Source of the DNA: Albula goreensis
Lineage: Eukaryota; Chordata; Actinopteri; Albuliformes; Albulidae
Reading direction: 5' to 3'
DNA length: 64,000 nt
NCBI GenBank assembly: GCA_022829145.1
Contig: CM040760.1
Location: 25,664,602 to 25,728,601 of the forward strand
The stretch's first letter is position 1; each line of letters begins with the position of its first letter. Of this stretch, positions 24,501 to 33,722 are shown piece by piece. Position numbers and translations under genes: made by a program. The notes beneath the pieces are model-generated. The model worked only from the letters and a program-made list of their open reading frames with translations, was not told where the DNA came from and searched no databases.

Positions 24501-26270
24501 ATTTTGCCAAGATTTGATCGATATTCTCTCATATTTCCCATGGGGTGACGTTGTGGTATTTAAATGCCATGATTTACGCTAAAAGTACTTTATAATCCAT
24601 GTTCAACCTCATGAGTAAAATACAGAGAATACTATACAGGTCTACCCTGTGGTTAAACTTAACACACAATCTGAACTTTAAACCTTTTCCCAAAAACCAC
24701 TATTTGATCTGGTATTGCACAACGTTCTGTATGACCCCATCATTCAGAAAACAGCCAAGCTACTTCTCAGAATCAGACTTCAGAAAACAAACTTCATAAT
24801 AAAAAATAAAAAGCAATAAATAAATCAAAGGACTGGATCATTTCAGCACATAGTCATAACCCAAAGTTGTTCTGTTTTCTTACCTAAGCATTCTAATTAG
24901 AGCACCATAGAAAGACATCTCTTATGTCAATGACGACGGGCTTCTTACATTTACATCTAACAAACTCTGGGCCATCTGATTCATCCAGAAGAAATACGTG
25001 GTCGCTCCTCACCTCCCCCTGCTCTGTGATGCATTGATATGCCATACAGACAAGTGATACTGAATCATACCGCAGAGTAAAACGCAGTTGCGACTGACTG
25101 GTGTTGGAGCATCATCATAATCACACCATATGCGTAAAATCCCACGGCTTTGTGTGCAACTGGTGGAACGACTGGATACTTGGAACTGGAATCAACCATT
25201 GTAAAACAGGGACATGAACCGTATACTACAGTTAACATAGTGGTTAATCTGCCTACTGTGTAGACTGATCCTTCCGGTCTGTCTCCAGCAAAGCGCTCAA
25301 ATGGCTATCTCTCTGATCTAGAAATTCTAAAGTACGTTCATGTCAACGTTTTTCAGAAATGATCTTCCATGTGCGAACTGACAAGCGAATAGGGTCTCAA
25401 CGGTTGTATGTGAATTTTTTCGAGGAGGAGGTGAAAGTCTTGTGTCCGTTCTGTGAAGGGAAAATGAAGTATCTGAATACACGGGCACCGCTCCCAGAAG
25501 GTTTCCGTTCCTCCTCATACAGAATTAAGGCGAGTCTGAATAGCCGAAGAATCGATGTCCCCGGCATTGACAATGCTCCGTTACTGCTGCCTCAGTCTGT
25601 GGCGCGGGGGTTACATAAATTGTGGGTTTTAGTCCGTTTTACTGGGAACATAGGCATTTTGTGACTTTCTCTGCTGGGGGTACCTGAACAACAATGCAGT
25701 TACATAACTCTGTAGGACTGTCTGCTGGTGGTACTATTTCATTGCGTAAATATGCACATCGCAGATCAAACGACCAAAACTTTTTATGGTTTCCCAATAT
25801 TTCGAAAGCCGTATAGAATTTTGCTTTGATAATTCCAGGGCTCATATTTCCATGCGTGCATGTAAAAGCAAAAACACATACACATACACACAACCAATTA
25901 ATCTAATTGTCTGTTTCACTTTTCACCGGACATTTTCAATGAACATTCAGCCCAATATAAAGGAACATAAGAACATAACATTGACAGTGTCCGTCTGTTG
26001 TAGCCAACTCAAGTTAAATGTTTCTGCTACTATCTGAACTACTCTGATACTCTTCTGAACGTTTTTGGCTCTATCCTGCACATATAATTTATTTTTCATA
26101 CAGATATAACACGGCATTATAATTAACAAAGTATCACTGTCATCAATCTTTATTATCACAGTCAAAATAACAAATGACGCTTTTTCTTGCTATTCCTCTG
26201 CTTTGAAAAAAGACAACGTTCTCTTACCAAAAAACACGGGTTTTTCGCATCTGGGGCACTTGGAAGTCAT
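7432..26270 (-). CDS. crip3: crip3 (cysteine-rich protein 3, two LIM domains), complete
   Basis: Seven coding exons on the minus strand: 26270-26228, 21809-21715, 14752-14695, 11469-11329, 9956-9882, 8188-8094 and 7566-7432 (TAA 7434-7432). They total 642 bp, or 213 aa plus stop. LIM1 zinc ligands are C5, C8, H26, C29, C32, C35, C53 and C57. LIM2 ligands are C128, C131, H149, C152, C155, C158, C176 and C180. All eight are present in each domain with LIM spacing. Each LIM is followed by the CRP-type glycine segment ([15 protein letters not shown] and [15 protein letters not shown]). LIM1 and LIM2 share exon structure (both have a 95-bp middle exon), a trace of internal duplication. The linker (about residues 78-127) is Pro/Thr-rich and unconserved. 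CRIP2 is the alternative name; adjacency to slc22a7 favours crip3. LIM-only proteins act as zinc-dependent protein adaptors, and mammalian CRIP3 is known as thymus LIM protein. Confidence 0.92.
7567..8093 (-). other. crip3 intron 6
   Basis: A 527-bp AT-rich intron containing a poly(T) run near 7914-7927. Nothing else was recognised. Confidence 0.8.
8094..8188 (-). CDS. crip3: crip3 exon 6 (95 bp)
   Basis: Encodes [18 protein letters not shown] then [14 protein letters not shown], the core of LIM2 (ligands H149, C152, C155, C158). Donor GAG|GTATGG; acceptor TTGTAG. Confidence 0.93.
8189..9881 (-). other. crip3 intron 5
   Basis: A 1.7-kb intron. It contains a complete-looking sense-orientation (plus strand) tRNA-derived SINE at about 8912-9125. 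The remainder is without recognised features. Confidence 0.8.
8912..9125 (+). mobile_element. tRNA-derived SINE, near complete, with UnaL2-like tail
   Basis: The pol III A box TAGCCTAGTGG matches TRGYNNARNGG exactly, and the B box GGTTCAAGCCC follows about 45 bp later. The body has AAGGCCCTTAACCCC. The 3' end CTTTGGATAAAAGCATC...GCTAAAT followed by ATGTAA matches the 3' stem-loop tail shared by fish SINEs and L2-clade LINEs such as eel UnaL2. This is the best-preserved SINE in the window. Confidence 0.85.
9882..9956 (-). CDS. crip3: crip3 exon 5 (75 bp)
   Basis: Encodes the end of the linker and the first zinc knuckle of LIM2: [18 protein letters not shown] with ligands C128 and C131. Donor TTTTG|GTAAGC, the same junction phase as exon 1, as expected if LIM2 arose by duplication of LIM1. 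Confidence 0.92.
9957..11328 (-). other. crip3 intron 4, with a regulatory-looking segment
   Basis: A 1.4-kb intron. Positions 10776-10950 stand out as less repetitive, with CpGs (GGGCGTTCGG), an ATTAAAATT block and GGCTATTTATATC, which resembles a MEF2 site. That segment looks like a possible conserved noncoding element, but I cannot test conservation. Confidence 0.5.
11329..11469 (-). CDS. crip3: crip3 exon 4 (141 bp)
   Basis: Encodes the LIM1 glycine segment [13 protein letters not shown] and most of the Pro/Thr/Gln-rich inter-LIM linker. It is GC-rich; the open frame on the opposite strand here is a shadow. Acceptor CGGCAG, donor AAAG|GTAAGC. Confidence 0.9.
11470..14694 (-). other. crip3 intron 3
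   Basis: A 3.2-kb intron with poly(T) near 11848-11890 and a five-unit, 47-bp tandem array at 12558-12780. No coding sequence was recognised. Confidence 0.8.
12558..12780 (-). repeat. 47-bp tandem array made from a SINE tRNA head
   Basis: About five head-to-tail units, with starts near 12559, 12606, 12653, 12700 and 12747. On the minus strand each complete unit carries an exact pol III A box (TAGTATAATGG) followed by GGGAGCTGGGCTTGTAG. The B box of the parent SINE has not been amplified. Confidence 0.85.
14695..14752 (-). CDS. crip3: crip3 exon 3 (58 bp)
   Basis: Encodes [19 protein letters not shown], the last zinc ligands of LIM1 (C53, C57). Acceptor TTCTACAG, donor AAAG|GTAGGA. Confidence 0.93.
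15727..15773 (+). repeat. Dispersed repeat copy (ATTCAGTGATTGA family)
   Basis: Shares TTGGYTTAAWTAATTCAGTG and the following GATTGAMAGCYCACT with 30583-30629; similarity extends upstream into a GGGAGGGA-like stretch. Two copies 15 kb apart show it is dispersed. The family is unknown. Confidence 0.55.
16320..16455 (+). mobile_element. SINE fragment, plus strand
   Basis: Contains a B-box-like GGTTTGATTCC within AGAGGTTGCAGGTTTGATTCC, followed by CAGCAAGGCCCCTCAG. It starts with a TGTCTGCTAAATG tail-like piece, suggesting two adjacent fragments. Confidence 0.6.
17509..17616 (+). repeat. (CA)n microsatellite, interrupted
   Basis: About 108 bp of CA repeats with TATA and GCA interruptions. The opposite-strand Cys/Val open frames are products of the repeat. 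Confidence 0.95.
18378..18545 (-). mobile_element. SINE, minus orientation
   Basis: Minus strand: a head with a B-box-like GGTATGATTCTC, a body, then the tail GGATAAGGGCGTCCGCCAAACG, the fish SINE/LINE 3' tail with substitutions. It is followed directly by a CA microsatellite. Confidence 0.65.
18559..18599 (+). repeat. (AC)n microsatellite
   Basis: About 20 uninterrupted AC units. Confidence 0.95.
18687..18714 (+). other. G-quadruplex-forming motif
   Basis: G runs of 5, 4, 7 and 3, with loops no longer than 7 bases, fit the canonical quadruplex pattern. Another G-rich run follows at 18752-18765. Confidence 0.6.
20200..20465. promoter_or_regulatory. CpG-dense block inside crip3 intron 2
   Basis: Contains many CpGs (GTTCGCGCGAGG, AACGCGAGCG, GTACGCGCGTTCGCGCTCCG) in otherwise CpG-poor intronic DNA. 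It could be an unmethylated island, alternative promoter or young GC-rich repeat. A 128-codon open frame crosses it on the minus strand but matches no family I recognise. Confidence 0.5.
21330..21385 (+). mobile_element. SINE/LINE 3' tail fragment
   Basis: TAAATCGCTCTGGATAAGGG followed by CATCTACTAAAGAT and GGTAAATGA is the same 3' tail as at 9075-9125. Confidence 0.7.
21715..21809 (-). CDS. crip3: crip3 exon 2 (95 bp)
   Basis: Encodes [18 protein letters not shown] then [14 protein letters not shown], the core of LIM1 (ligands H26, C29, C32, C35). Acceptor TTGCACAG, donor GAG|GTAAGG. It has the same length as the LIM2 core exon. Confidence 0.94.
22879..22915 (-). mobile_element. SINE head fragment (A box)
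   Basis: On the minus strand it reads CAGTGTAGTGTAATGGTTAG then GGAGCTGGGC, the same head as in the 12558-12780 array. Confidence 0.6.
22939..22975 (+). repeat. Dispersed repeat copy (CTGCAGACACTG family)
   Basis: ACCTGCAGACACTGCACCCC followed by TCAGGAC, a partial copy of the unit tandemly repeated at 42690-43127. Confidence 0.55.
23088..24192. repeat. 24-bp minisatellite (about 45 units)
   Basis: Plus-strand unit: TAACTAACCCC or TAACTCACCCC, then ATTC, then TGTCCTCAG, with a period of 24. About 24 units carry TAACTCACCCC and the rest mainly TAACTAACCCC, with minor CTGCCCTC, TTCTCTC and truncated variants. The period is a multiple of three, so several frames stay open; the 118- and 136-codon frames here are artefacts. 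There are no unique spacers, so it is not CRISPR-like. Confidence 0.97.
26228..26270 (-). CDS. crip3: crip3 exon 1 (start codon, 43 coding bp)
   Basis: ATG at 26270-26268, then [14 protein letters not shown] with LIM1 ligands C5 and C8. Donor TTTTG|GTAAGA. It is the only ATG in frame and matches the short N-terminus of CRIP2/CRIP3 proteins, which begin M-x-S-K-C-P-x-C. Confidence 0.93.
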
Positions 26271-26420
26271 TTTGCTGTAGTAAACTGGAATTAATTCCTG
26301 TACGTTCGCTCCTGCGGTCGGATAGCCCACTATTACAACCCGATTCAACAGCTCCGTTCCCCGCGCCACGGAAAGTTATTCAACTTTAAAGAGTCACAGC
26401 GCCCCGCCTCCAACCCATTT
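26271..26420 (-). promoter_or_regulatory. crip3: crip3 5'UTR and probable core promoter
   Basis: On the minus strand a GC box (GGAGGCGGGGCGC, about 26411-26399) is followed by a TATA-like CTTTAAAG (26391-26384) about 115 bp before the ATG. The segment is CpG-rich relative to its flanks. A start site near 26355 is inferred from the TATA spacing. Confidence 0.5.
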
Positions 26421-28798
26421 CACACGGACAGAAAGTCCTGCCGCTGCATTTCATTGGTTCCTGGACACATCATTCACAAGAAGTGTCGAAGCTTCCATCA
26501 GATAAGTAACCGTCAATTATTCCACGAAATGTCATTAAATACATCGTGGGCATGATGTTAAGTCATTGTTATATTTTGTTTAATAGTTGGATACAGTAGG
26601 GCTATATCTAGTTTATATTTCTGCGGTTGTCATGTCAGAATAAACATGTTATGTAATAATGTTTAAATCCAGGACCCAACTTTTATTTTGACTATCATGT
26701 ATTCATTGCCTCCGTTTGTTCCTATAAAGGGCTGTCCAGGTGTCAGAGGCTGAAGACTTTGTGTTTATGAAGAGCGAAGGAAACCTTTGAAACACTTTGA
26801 CATTCAGCCTTTGTTTTGGTCGCATGGGATTTCGGAAACAATGGGATATTCTGTCTCAATTTCAAAGTCATTAGCTCTATATTTAGGCCCATTGTCAGTT
26901 CAGAGGAAAGGAAGTCAATCTTTTATGAATACAATAACTCAGCTGGGTAAGTTCTATTCATCTAGGCTAACTAGTAATATTTGAAAACCTAATCCTGTGT
27001 TGCTATTTGTAACTGTAACAGGCAGAGAAGTGTCAAGAGCGGACTATTTTTTAATTGTGTGGATTGTAAAATGATGAACATTCAGCAATTGTGTCGTATT
27101 ATAGTTTATTCTGTGTTAAAATAAAAAGTAAAATTGCTTTTGGAGTGCAATCAAAATTGTAGGATAAAAGTGCATTTTGTAATATTTAAAAGTGTAATTT
27201 CTTGTCAGATTATACTCTTTTTCACAAAGTAATATGGGTTGGTAAATTAGTTTTGTGACTTGATTATGTAATCCACATTAAATTTAACCAGTTCGTAAGC
27301 AACATGAAACAGTAGCGCCCCCTTGTGTTCCACATGAAAAGTAACACTGTGTATCGTTGTTTAAACAACCCCTAACGAGCCTGGGTTTATCCGTTAGTAC
27401 CGTTGAGATCACGGTGGACGTATGTTTATAATCGGTAAGTGTTGGTAGTGACATTTTAAATTAAGTTTTTAAGTAAAGTGGTAGCTACAATCAGCTGCCA
27501 ATAAGTTATTCTTTTGAACCAATCAGAAATATGTTTCTCTCCACAGCCAGTGAGGTTATTTTGGTGCAAAATCATTATTACTCAAACCATATGGTAGTTC
27601 TACTCGGGTTTGGTTCAATTATACCTCAATGAAATTCATCCATTATTAGTTAAAGCTGAACATCCTCCTGGTTTATGGTGATGGAGACAGAACTAGCTTT
27701 GATGTATTTCTGCTCAGTAGAATTCTGAGCCAACTAGGACATATGTAGGGTTAAAGAACATAGCAGTTTTGTTTACTTTGTTGTTCAACATAGAGTAGTA
27801 GTCCTGTGTGTTCAGGTACCGTGAATACATGTTGTATTTATAAAGTGTCTGATCACGCTTTATCACACGCATTGCTGTAAGATCCTGAGCATAATATGAG
27901 GTGACAGTTTGAAATAGATAGGAGGAACCCTGGGGCAACCCAGACTTGAGAAGGCGAGACTATCCCCCTCTGGCTGGCCCAGGGTGAGGGTTTGTAAAAA
28001 CCAACATGGTCAGTCAGTCAAACTGCATGAGAAGGCAGTAGGATGTTGCACTCTGAGTGCTTTTAACATTTAACAGAATCTCTCTATCATTGGGCTGGAT
28101 TTTATTTTGGGTTTTAAAGCACAGTTATTCAGGCAAAGATATATCAGAAACATTTCAGTTCAGGGGATAAATTCATTAAAGGATCACTTTAAAAAACAGT
28201 CATTTCTAGTCTAGTATCCCAACGGAATCAAGCAACCATCGGTTAAGTAGGAGTTTCTTCTTGTACTTCACAAATTGTCCACTGGGTGGTGCCAGACAAT
28301 CAAACGGATCAGGAAAGACACCCTTTCCACGTGAGAGCTGGGTGAGGAAAATTAGCCCCTACGGAAGGGAAGGTGGCCAAGCGAGAGTCAGAGAGAGGAC
28401 TGGTGCCGCAGCTCTCCTTCATGCTCAACCTGCAGGGCTAAAGAATGGGTGCTGGTAATGTTCAATTTATATTAGCTTAAAGCCATTCGTCTCTCACAGC
28501 CAATAGCATGTCCAGGTTCTGCATTGCACCAAACTGTCAGGAGAAAGCCACCACTCCCCATTCTCTCTCCTTGCCCTGCCCCAGCTCGGCCTTTTTAAAG
28601 AACTGCCACAGAGCAAATTAAAAAAGGTTGGCCGCTGCGCAGCTTGGTTTTAGAAAAGCTCACAGCTACGAGTCCACTGTCTTAGAACCAAACTGGCCTT
28701 TTTTTCCTGTTTGTTTTTCATCAGGCCTACCACTCTCATACATCTGCGTTGTCTTTGTTCTTTATGCTTCTGCTTTTTTTTTTATTTTGTTTTTCACA

Positions 28799-28963
28799 AA
28801 CACAGTCACAAGCACACACAAACACACACAGTCAGACAGAGACACACATGCAGTCACAAAGACACAAACACATGCACACGGTCACGAACACACAGAAACC
28901 CACACGCACAGATTCACAAACAAACGTGCACACACACACACACACACACATACACAAAGTAGT
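28799..28963 (+). repeat. Degenerate (CA)n-rich tract
   Basis: ACACACA stretches interrupted by CAGTCACA, GACACA and ATGCACA. It produces several overlapping His/Thr-rich open frames that are not genes. Confidence 0.9.
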
Positions 28964-30582
28964 ACTCAACAGAATCTGAGCAATTTGATCAGTCAAATCT
29001 TTTGTTCATGCGGCTGAAATACTCTCTATGCCATTAGCCCTGTAAGAAGCTGGGCACAAAAGACAGCACAATGAGATGGCATTACAGTTTAATCAGACCA
29101 AAGTTCCCAGACAGCTCCTTTCATAGGCTGGCACTGAAACTCAATTAAAGGAATACAGGAGACGTCTCTAACTGACAGACTGTGACTTCTCAGCAGTAAT
29201 CAGGCCTGAAGGACTGTCAATGTGAAATCAGTTTTGTTACCTCGCTTCCTGGATGTTTTTACAATGCAGAAGTTAGCAGCATGATTTCAAAGAGGAACCA
29301 AAAGGCCCTGGCCAGGCATAAGAACTGCCTCATACATTATTAAAACCTAATAAAAAAAAACAGTTAGCCTTGCACCACAATAAGAACACAGGCAACAAAA
29401 GGTTACATTTAACGATAAACTCTTTCACTTCCTGTCCTTACAGTAACCTCACTTATGATGGTAGATCAAACCACTTTGCAGAAAAAGAAACTCACCTTAA
29501 CATATTATCTCTGCATAACATGTAAACAGTTAAATGGCCATGCCGGTTTTATATGGCAGTTTGATATTATATATCAACTATTCATTTCACACCAACAAAG
29601 GCAGGAGCCAGCTACAAAAATCACTCTCAGAGCACTGAAGATCCTGGCTAGATTCACACTCGGCTATGTAGTTAGATTATGGCGGGAACGTTTACTTTCT
29701 TTTTCTCCTGCATGCCAAATGGTCTTGCTTAGTCGATGTGGGTTAACTATATGAACATCATCAATGAGTGGATATTAACTTTATTTTTGGGGGGTCATTT
29801 GTTATATCATACAGTATCAGAAATATTAATCACCACTTAAATAACTTACCATAGTTTATACTGCCCCCCCATGCAAGATACTTCCAAGGCACAAGATGAG
29901 ATACACTGAGAACATCTGTGGGTGTGTACCAGCTGTCATCCCCCACACAAGCAATAGGTCTCATCTCACATTCATCAAGACATTTCCACATTGCACTCAA
30001 CAGAAAAGACACTCAAGAGACAAGAGACAATGGCACCAGAGGCCAATGGCTTACCGTCAGAAACGCAGAGCTGAATGTTTACTCACAAAATCAAAATAAC
30101 AATCTATTTCAGAGGGAAGAAAAAGAACTGCAGGGACATTTTCTGGAAATGCATAAACAAGGGTTGACTAGCACAAACAATTGACAATGAGTTGCTTTAG
30201 AATTGTGCTTGTTCAAATTTTAATTGAATTGCATTGTTCACCTTCAAAGACGTGTTTGTGTGTTCTTTTGGAGAATCCTGTGAATTTTAATGCCTCAGTT
30301 AGAATGTCGGGACAGATTCCACAAACATCCTAAAAAAACCTACAGTTCATACGCATTCATTTCTATGCAGTTACACAACAGAAGCAAACATTTATTGCAG
30401 CACTATTACTGCACAGGTTTAAAACCAGCTTGATTTCATACCATTATCTGTGTCCTGGTATTGCAAAATTACCAAAGGCAGTGATGGCAGAATGAGGGTT
30501 CAGAAAACCACAAATGGGCGGAGCTAATGTGCTTCATTCAGTGTTTGGCAGAATCAGAGAACAGTGGAGGGAAAATCTTTTG

Positions 30583-30629
30583 ATTGGTTTAAATAATTCA
30601 GTGATTGAAAGCCCACTGTTGCTCCACCC
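30583..30629 (+). repeat. Dispersed repeat copy (ATTCAGTGATTGA family)
   Basis: Second copy of the sequence at 15727-15773. The differences are scattered substitutions. Confidence 0.55.
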
Positions 30630-31522
30630 ATTACAGGGTTCACCAAAGCACCATGAACCATGTTCAATGAAATTTCGCCTGCCGAATCTTTCATTTGAAT
30701 CTTTCACGTAAAGCATCACATTTGTTTTCATTTATTCAATCCCTACGTAAGGCTGACATGATGACATCTTAAATGAGAGCAAGATAAAGTGTAAATATTC
30801 TGAAGAAATCTTACTTCTCATTAATCTCTTCAATTTAGTTTTTCACAAAATTCTCTCTTGTTTGGTTGAAAATTAAGTTGTTTTGTGATAAATTTATGTT
30901 CAGTTAATTTGGACTTTAGGGGGATCCCCACCCAAAACCCAAGCCTGGCACTGGCACTAGCTATAAATGCCATGCTGTTTCATACGGTCTCACAAGGTTT
31001 AAGGTCTACGTTTGTCCCTGATAAACGCAGGTTGACTGACACAGCGCATACCTCTCTGCCTTCCACCCACTTCCCTAATTTCTATCCTCTTTGACTGGCC
31101 TGCCATATTATCATTCCTGTACGTCCCTCAGGAGAACAGCATCGCTGCAGACGAAGAAACTTCCCAAAGATGTCCTGTATTTTTGGCATGTGTAACAAAA
31201 AAAGAAAAACTATAGTTATCTGTCTAGCATTTGTTTCCTTTTTAACATATTGTACCATATTCATTTGGAAATATAGTCACCCTGCCCCTATGTTTCTCTA
31301 AAAGAGCTTATAAAATGTAGACGGGTGTAGGCAGTGCTATACTAACAGCAACCAGCTATGAAAAGGAAACCTTATGCTGTCTTTCACTTACACAAACGAC
31401 ACATACAAACCTAAAAATACCACAGGGAATACAGGGAACTTTTGAAATTAAATTGAAATATTGTACAACCACATGTATCGTCAAATCTTACTATAAGCAA
31501 TATGCACTGTGTATGTCAGAAG

Positions 31523-31746
31523 TTATTTACAGATCGCTGTAGAAGATATGAGTGGATTTACTCGGGCGGTATAAACTGCGGCGGTGGATTCCTTGTTCCC
31601 TCTACACGCACAGAAATCGCGAGTGTGGTCCTGATATTTAGTTCGTCGCATTTGCGGAATTTTAGAATCTAGCTCCGCTGTGACGTCGCAGTCTTCCATT
31701 TCTAACCCAGGTGCGCGCGTCCCTCGTGCCCCGGACTCAGGAAGTT
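31523..31746 (-). CDS. Candidate terminal exon of an unrecognised minus-strand gene
   Basis: After the acceptor TGTCTTGCAG the frame starting LPESGARGTRAPGLEMEDCD stays open for 73 codons to a TAA at 31525-31523. Its phase (two leading bases) exactly fits the candidate exon at 33335-33248, whose frame ends on one base; the junction codon is GAA. The predicted peptide is polar and matches nothing I know. The segment is CpG-rich and contains TGACGTCGCA, so it could be a promoter instead. Openness over this length can occur by chance. Confidence 0.25.
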
Positions 31747-31760
31747 CTGCAAGACACAGA
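31570..31760. promoter_or_regulatory. CpG-rich block with CRE-like site
   Basis: CpGs are clustered (AAATCGCGAG, AGTTCGTCGCATTTGCGG, GTGCGCGCGTCCCTCG). GTGACGTC at about 31680-31687 is a CREB/ATF-type site. It overlaps the candidate minus-strand exon. Which reading is right cannot be decided from sequence alone. Confidence 0.4.
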
Positions 31761-33247
31761 AGATTGTCGTTTGTACCTGAAACAACAGTCGCCTGGATTT
31801 CTTTCTCTCCATAACTACTTCCACATTAAGACAGTGAGCTCTGCCCCATTACAGGGCCCAGTTCTTTTTTCCTGCCTCTAAATTTAACAACAGATTAAAC
31901 TACTGCCAGTATTGTTCATTAAATGCTGAAATAGCCAAACTCATACAATTGTGAAAGTATGGAAGTGCCATTTGTAAGAATTCATTCATGAGTTCTAAAA
32001 ACATTTGGTGAAAAGAGGAAAATGCACACACAGTTCCAAAACCCAAAAATAATGTCCATAACATTTTCAGTGTCTAACATGTACTCTTTTTAAAGGTTGT
32101 ACATTATCTTTGGATGAAGAAAATGTTACTTTTTGATTTACTATCAAAAAATGTACACCACACACAGCATAGTACAACACACTTTAGTTTATTACTAGTT
32201 TATAATTGCTCTATGGGACCAGCACCAGTGAGCCAGTGTTCTGTACACGTAAGACTGCTTCTTTTATCACGTTGCTTTTTGATTTCTCACTAAAAACAAA
32301 AACAACACAACATTTTGCAGGCCCCGTGTGAAGTCCTAAAAACCCAGCTTGTCTCATCAAAAGCAACACGGAAAATAAGCCGAATAGTCAGGGAGCACTT
32401 GGAAAATAGAATTGCATGTGCAGGGAAAACAATAACTACACCCTGTTGAATAAATCATTTGTATGGAACCACAGTGAGACCAGCCTTGGCAAAAACATGT
32501 GGCTTTGTGCTGGTCCAGCACCATTTGGCAAATGAGCTGTGCACCTTATTCTTTTTATTTTCTCTGCACACCGGACAGTATTTGTACATGTGCACCCAGG
32601 TCATTCTGTTTATTTGTTCCTCTAAGGGACGAGCAGCCAGACATAGCAGGTAGAACATGCGCAATGTGTTTGTCTCTGTGCTGGTTTGCTTGACTTCGGC
32701 TCCAGGCAGGTGCATAGGTAGTGCCAAATAGGGGCACAGGCTCCTGTACCTCTGGCTTGTCGCACACAAACCGTTCTCCTGGGTGGTATCATTTTTTAAT
32801 CAGGCTTAATTTTTTCATCATCGTCACTAAGCCGATGGCAGGGTTCCCACTAATAATACGCACCCCTTTTTTAAAAAAAGGCTATGTGTCTATCTGACTG
32901 AGATGAAGGGGGTGCCCCTTGGCATGTCCAACTCAGTGCCTTGCAAACCAGACACCTCACTGCATGTTACTGGCATTTATGTGAACCAAAAATGGTTACT
33001 CTACACATTAAAACACTGTGAAAATAAAGGCTCATTCACACCCATGGACAGTTTCTTTGAATATTTTAATGGTTTTGTTTTTGCTGGATTTTCAGAGGTG
33101 GAGGCCGTGTTTGCGTTTTCCAGGTCTGGTCTGAGTGAGTGCGGACCCCTGAGTGCAGGCTTTACGCGCACAAGCGCAGCTATTTACCGCTTAAGTGGCC
33201 TTTGCTACTTTGGTGCGCTTCATCCTCTTCCTGCGCATGAGGGTCAC
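31747..33247 (-). other. Unassigned stretch, would-be intron of the candidate minus-strand gene
   Basis: AT-rich. It contains a 104-codon minus-strand open frame (32769-32455) with a single CPVC motif and no recognisable domain, and a 138-codon plus-strand frame (32903-33319). Neither is called. Confidence 0.4.
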
Positions 33248-33335
33248 CTGCGGCCGCTTCAGCCCCGCAATCAGCAGCAGCAGCCTGGGCCGGGACTTGG
33301 TGAGCCAGCTTCTCAGTAGGGTCCCTTTGGGAAAC
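33248..33335 (-). CDS. Candidate internal exon of an unrecognised minus-strand gene
   Basis: 88 bp between a good acceptor (TTTCTCCCAG) and donor (CCGCAG|GTGACC). The frame VSQRDPTEKLAHQVPAQAAA continues in phase into 31746-31523. It is GC- and CpG-rich compared with its flanks. A second frame (FPKGTLLRSWLTKSRPRLLL) is also open through this exon and, without splicing, to a TAA at 33193-33191. No upstream exon could be assigned. Confidence 0.25.
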
Positions 33336-33354
33336 CTGGGAGAAAGGCAAACAG

Positions 33355-33722
33355 GCCTGGGTTAGCTTATCAGCCAGGCTAACGTCCACAAACATAAACA
33401 CGCTGGGTTAGCTTATCAGCCAGGCTAACGTCCACAGAAATAAACAGGCTGGGTTTAGCTCAACAACCAGGCTAACGTCCACAAACATTAACAGGCTGGG
33501 TTAGCTTATCAGCCGGGCTAACGTCAATAAACAGGCTGGGTTAGCTTATCAACCGGGCTAACATCCGCAAACCTAAACGGCTAGGTTAGCTCATCAACCT
33601 GGCTAACGTCCATAAACATAAACAGGCTAGGTTAGCTTATCGACCAGGCTAACGTCCACAAACATAAACAGGCTAGGTTAGCTCATCAACTATGCTAACA
33701 TCCACAAACATAAACAGGTTGG
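33355..33722. repeat. 46-bp minisatellite (about 8 units)
   Basis: Units contain GCTGGGTTAGCTTATCA, then CAGGCTAACGTCCACAAACA, with a period of 46. It begins about 20 bp from the candidate minus-strand acceptor at 33336. GTTAGC and GCTAAC within each unit are self-complementary. Confidence 0.93.

Larger units (their letters stand above)
21810..26227 (-). other. crip3 intron 1 (4.4 kb)
   Basis: Dominated by the 24-bp minisatellite at 23088-24192. Other contents are a short SINE head fragment (22879-22915), a copy of the CTGCAGACACTG repeat (22939-22975), and a 101-codon plus-strand open frame (25359-25664) that I do not recognise and do not call. Confidence 0.8.
26421..31522. other. Intergenic region upstream of crip3
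   Basis: Five kb without a recognised gene. It holds a degenerate CA-rich tract at 28799-28963, a dispersed repeat copy at 30583-30629 and AT-rich sequence. Open frames here are short and show no recognisable motif. Confidence 0.7.

Noticed and set aside
25359..25664. 101-codon plus-strand frame in crip3 intron 1 with CPFC
   Set aside because: A single C-x2-C is not a zinc finger. No partner exons or homology were recognised.
28628..29017. 129-codon frame with a His/Thr-rich end
   Set aside because: Most of it is the CA-rich tract; the upstream part has no recognisable domain.
32455..33319. 104-codon minus frame with CPVC and 138-codon plus frame
   Set aside because: No domain, no second zinc-binding pair, no splice context. 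Both fit chance expectation.
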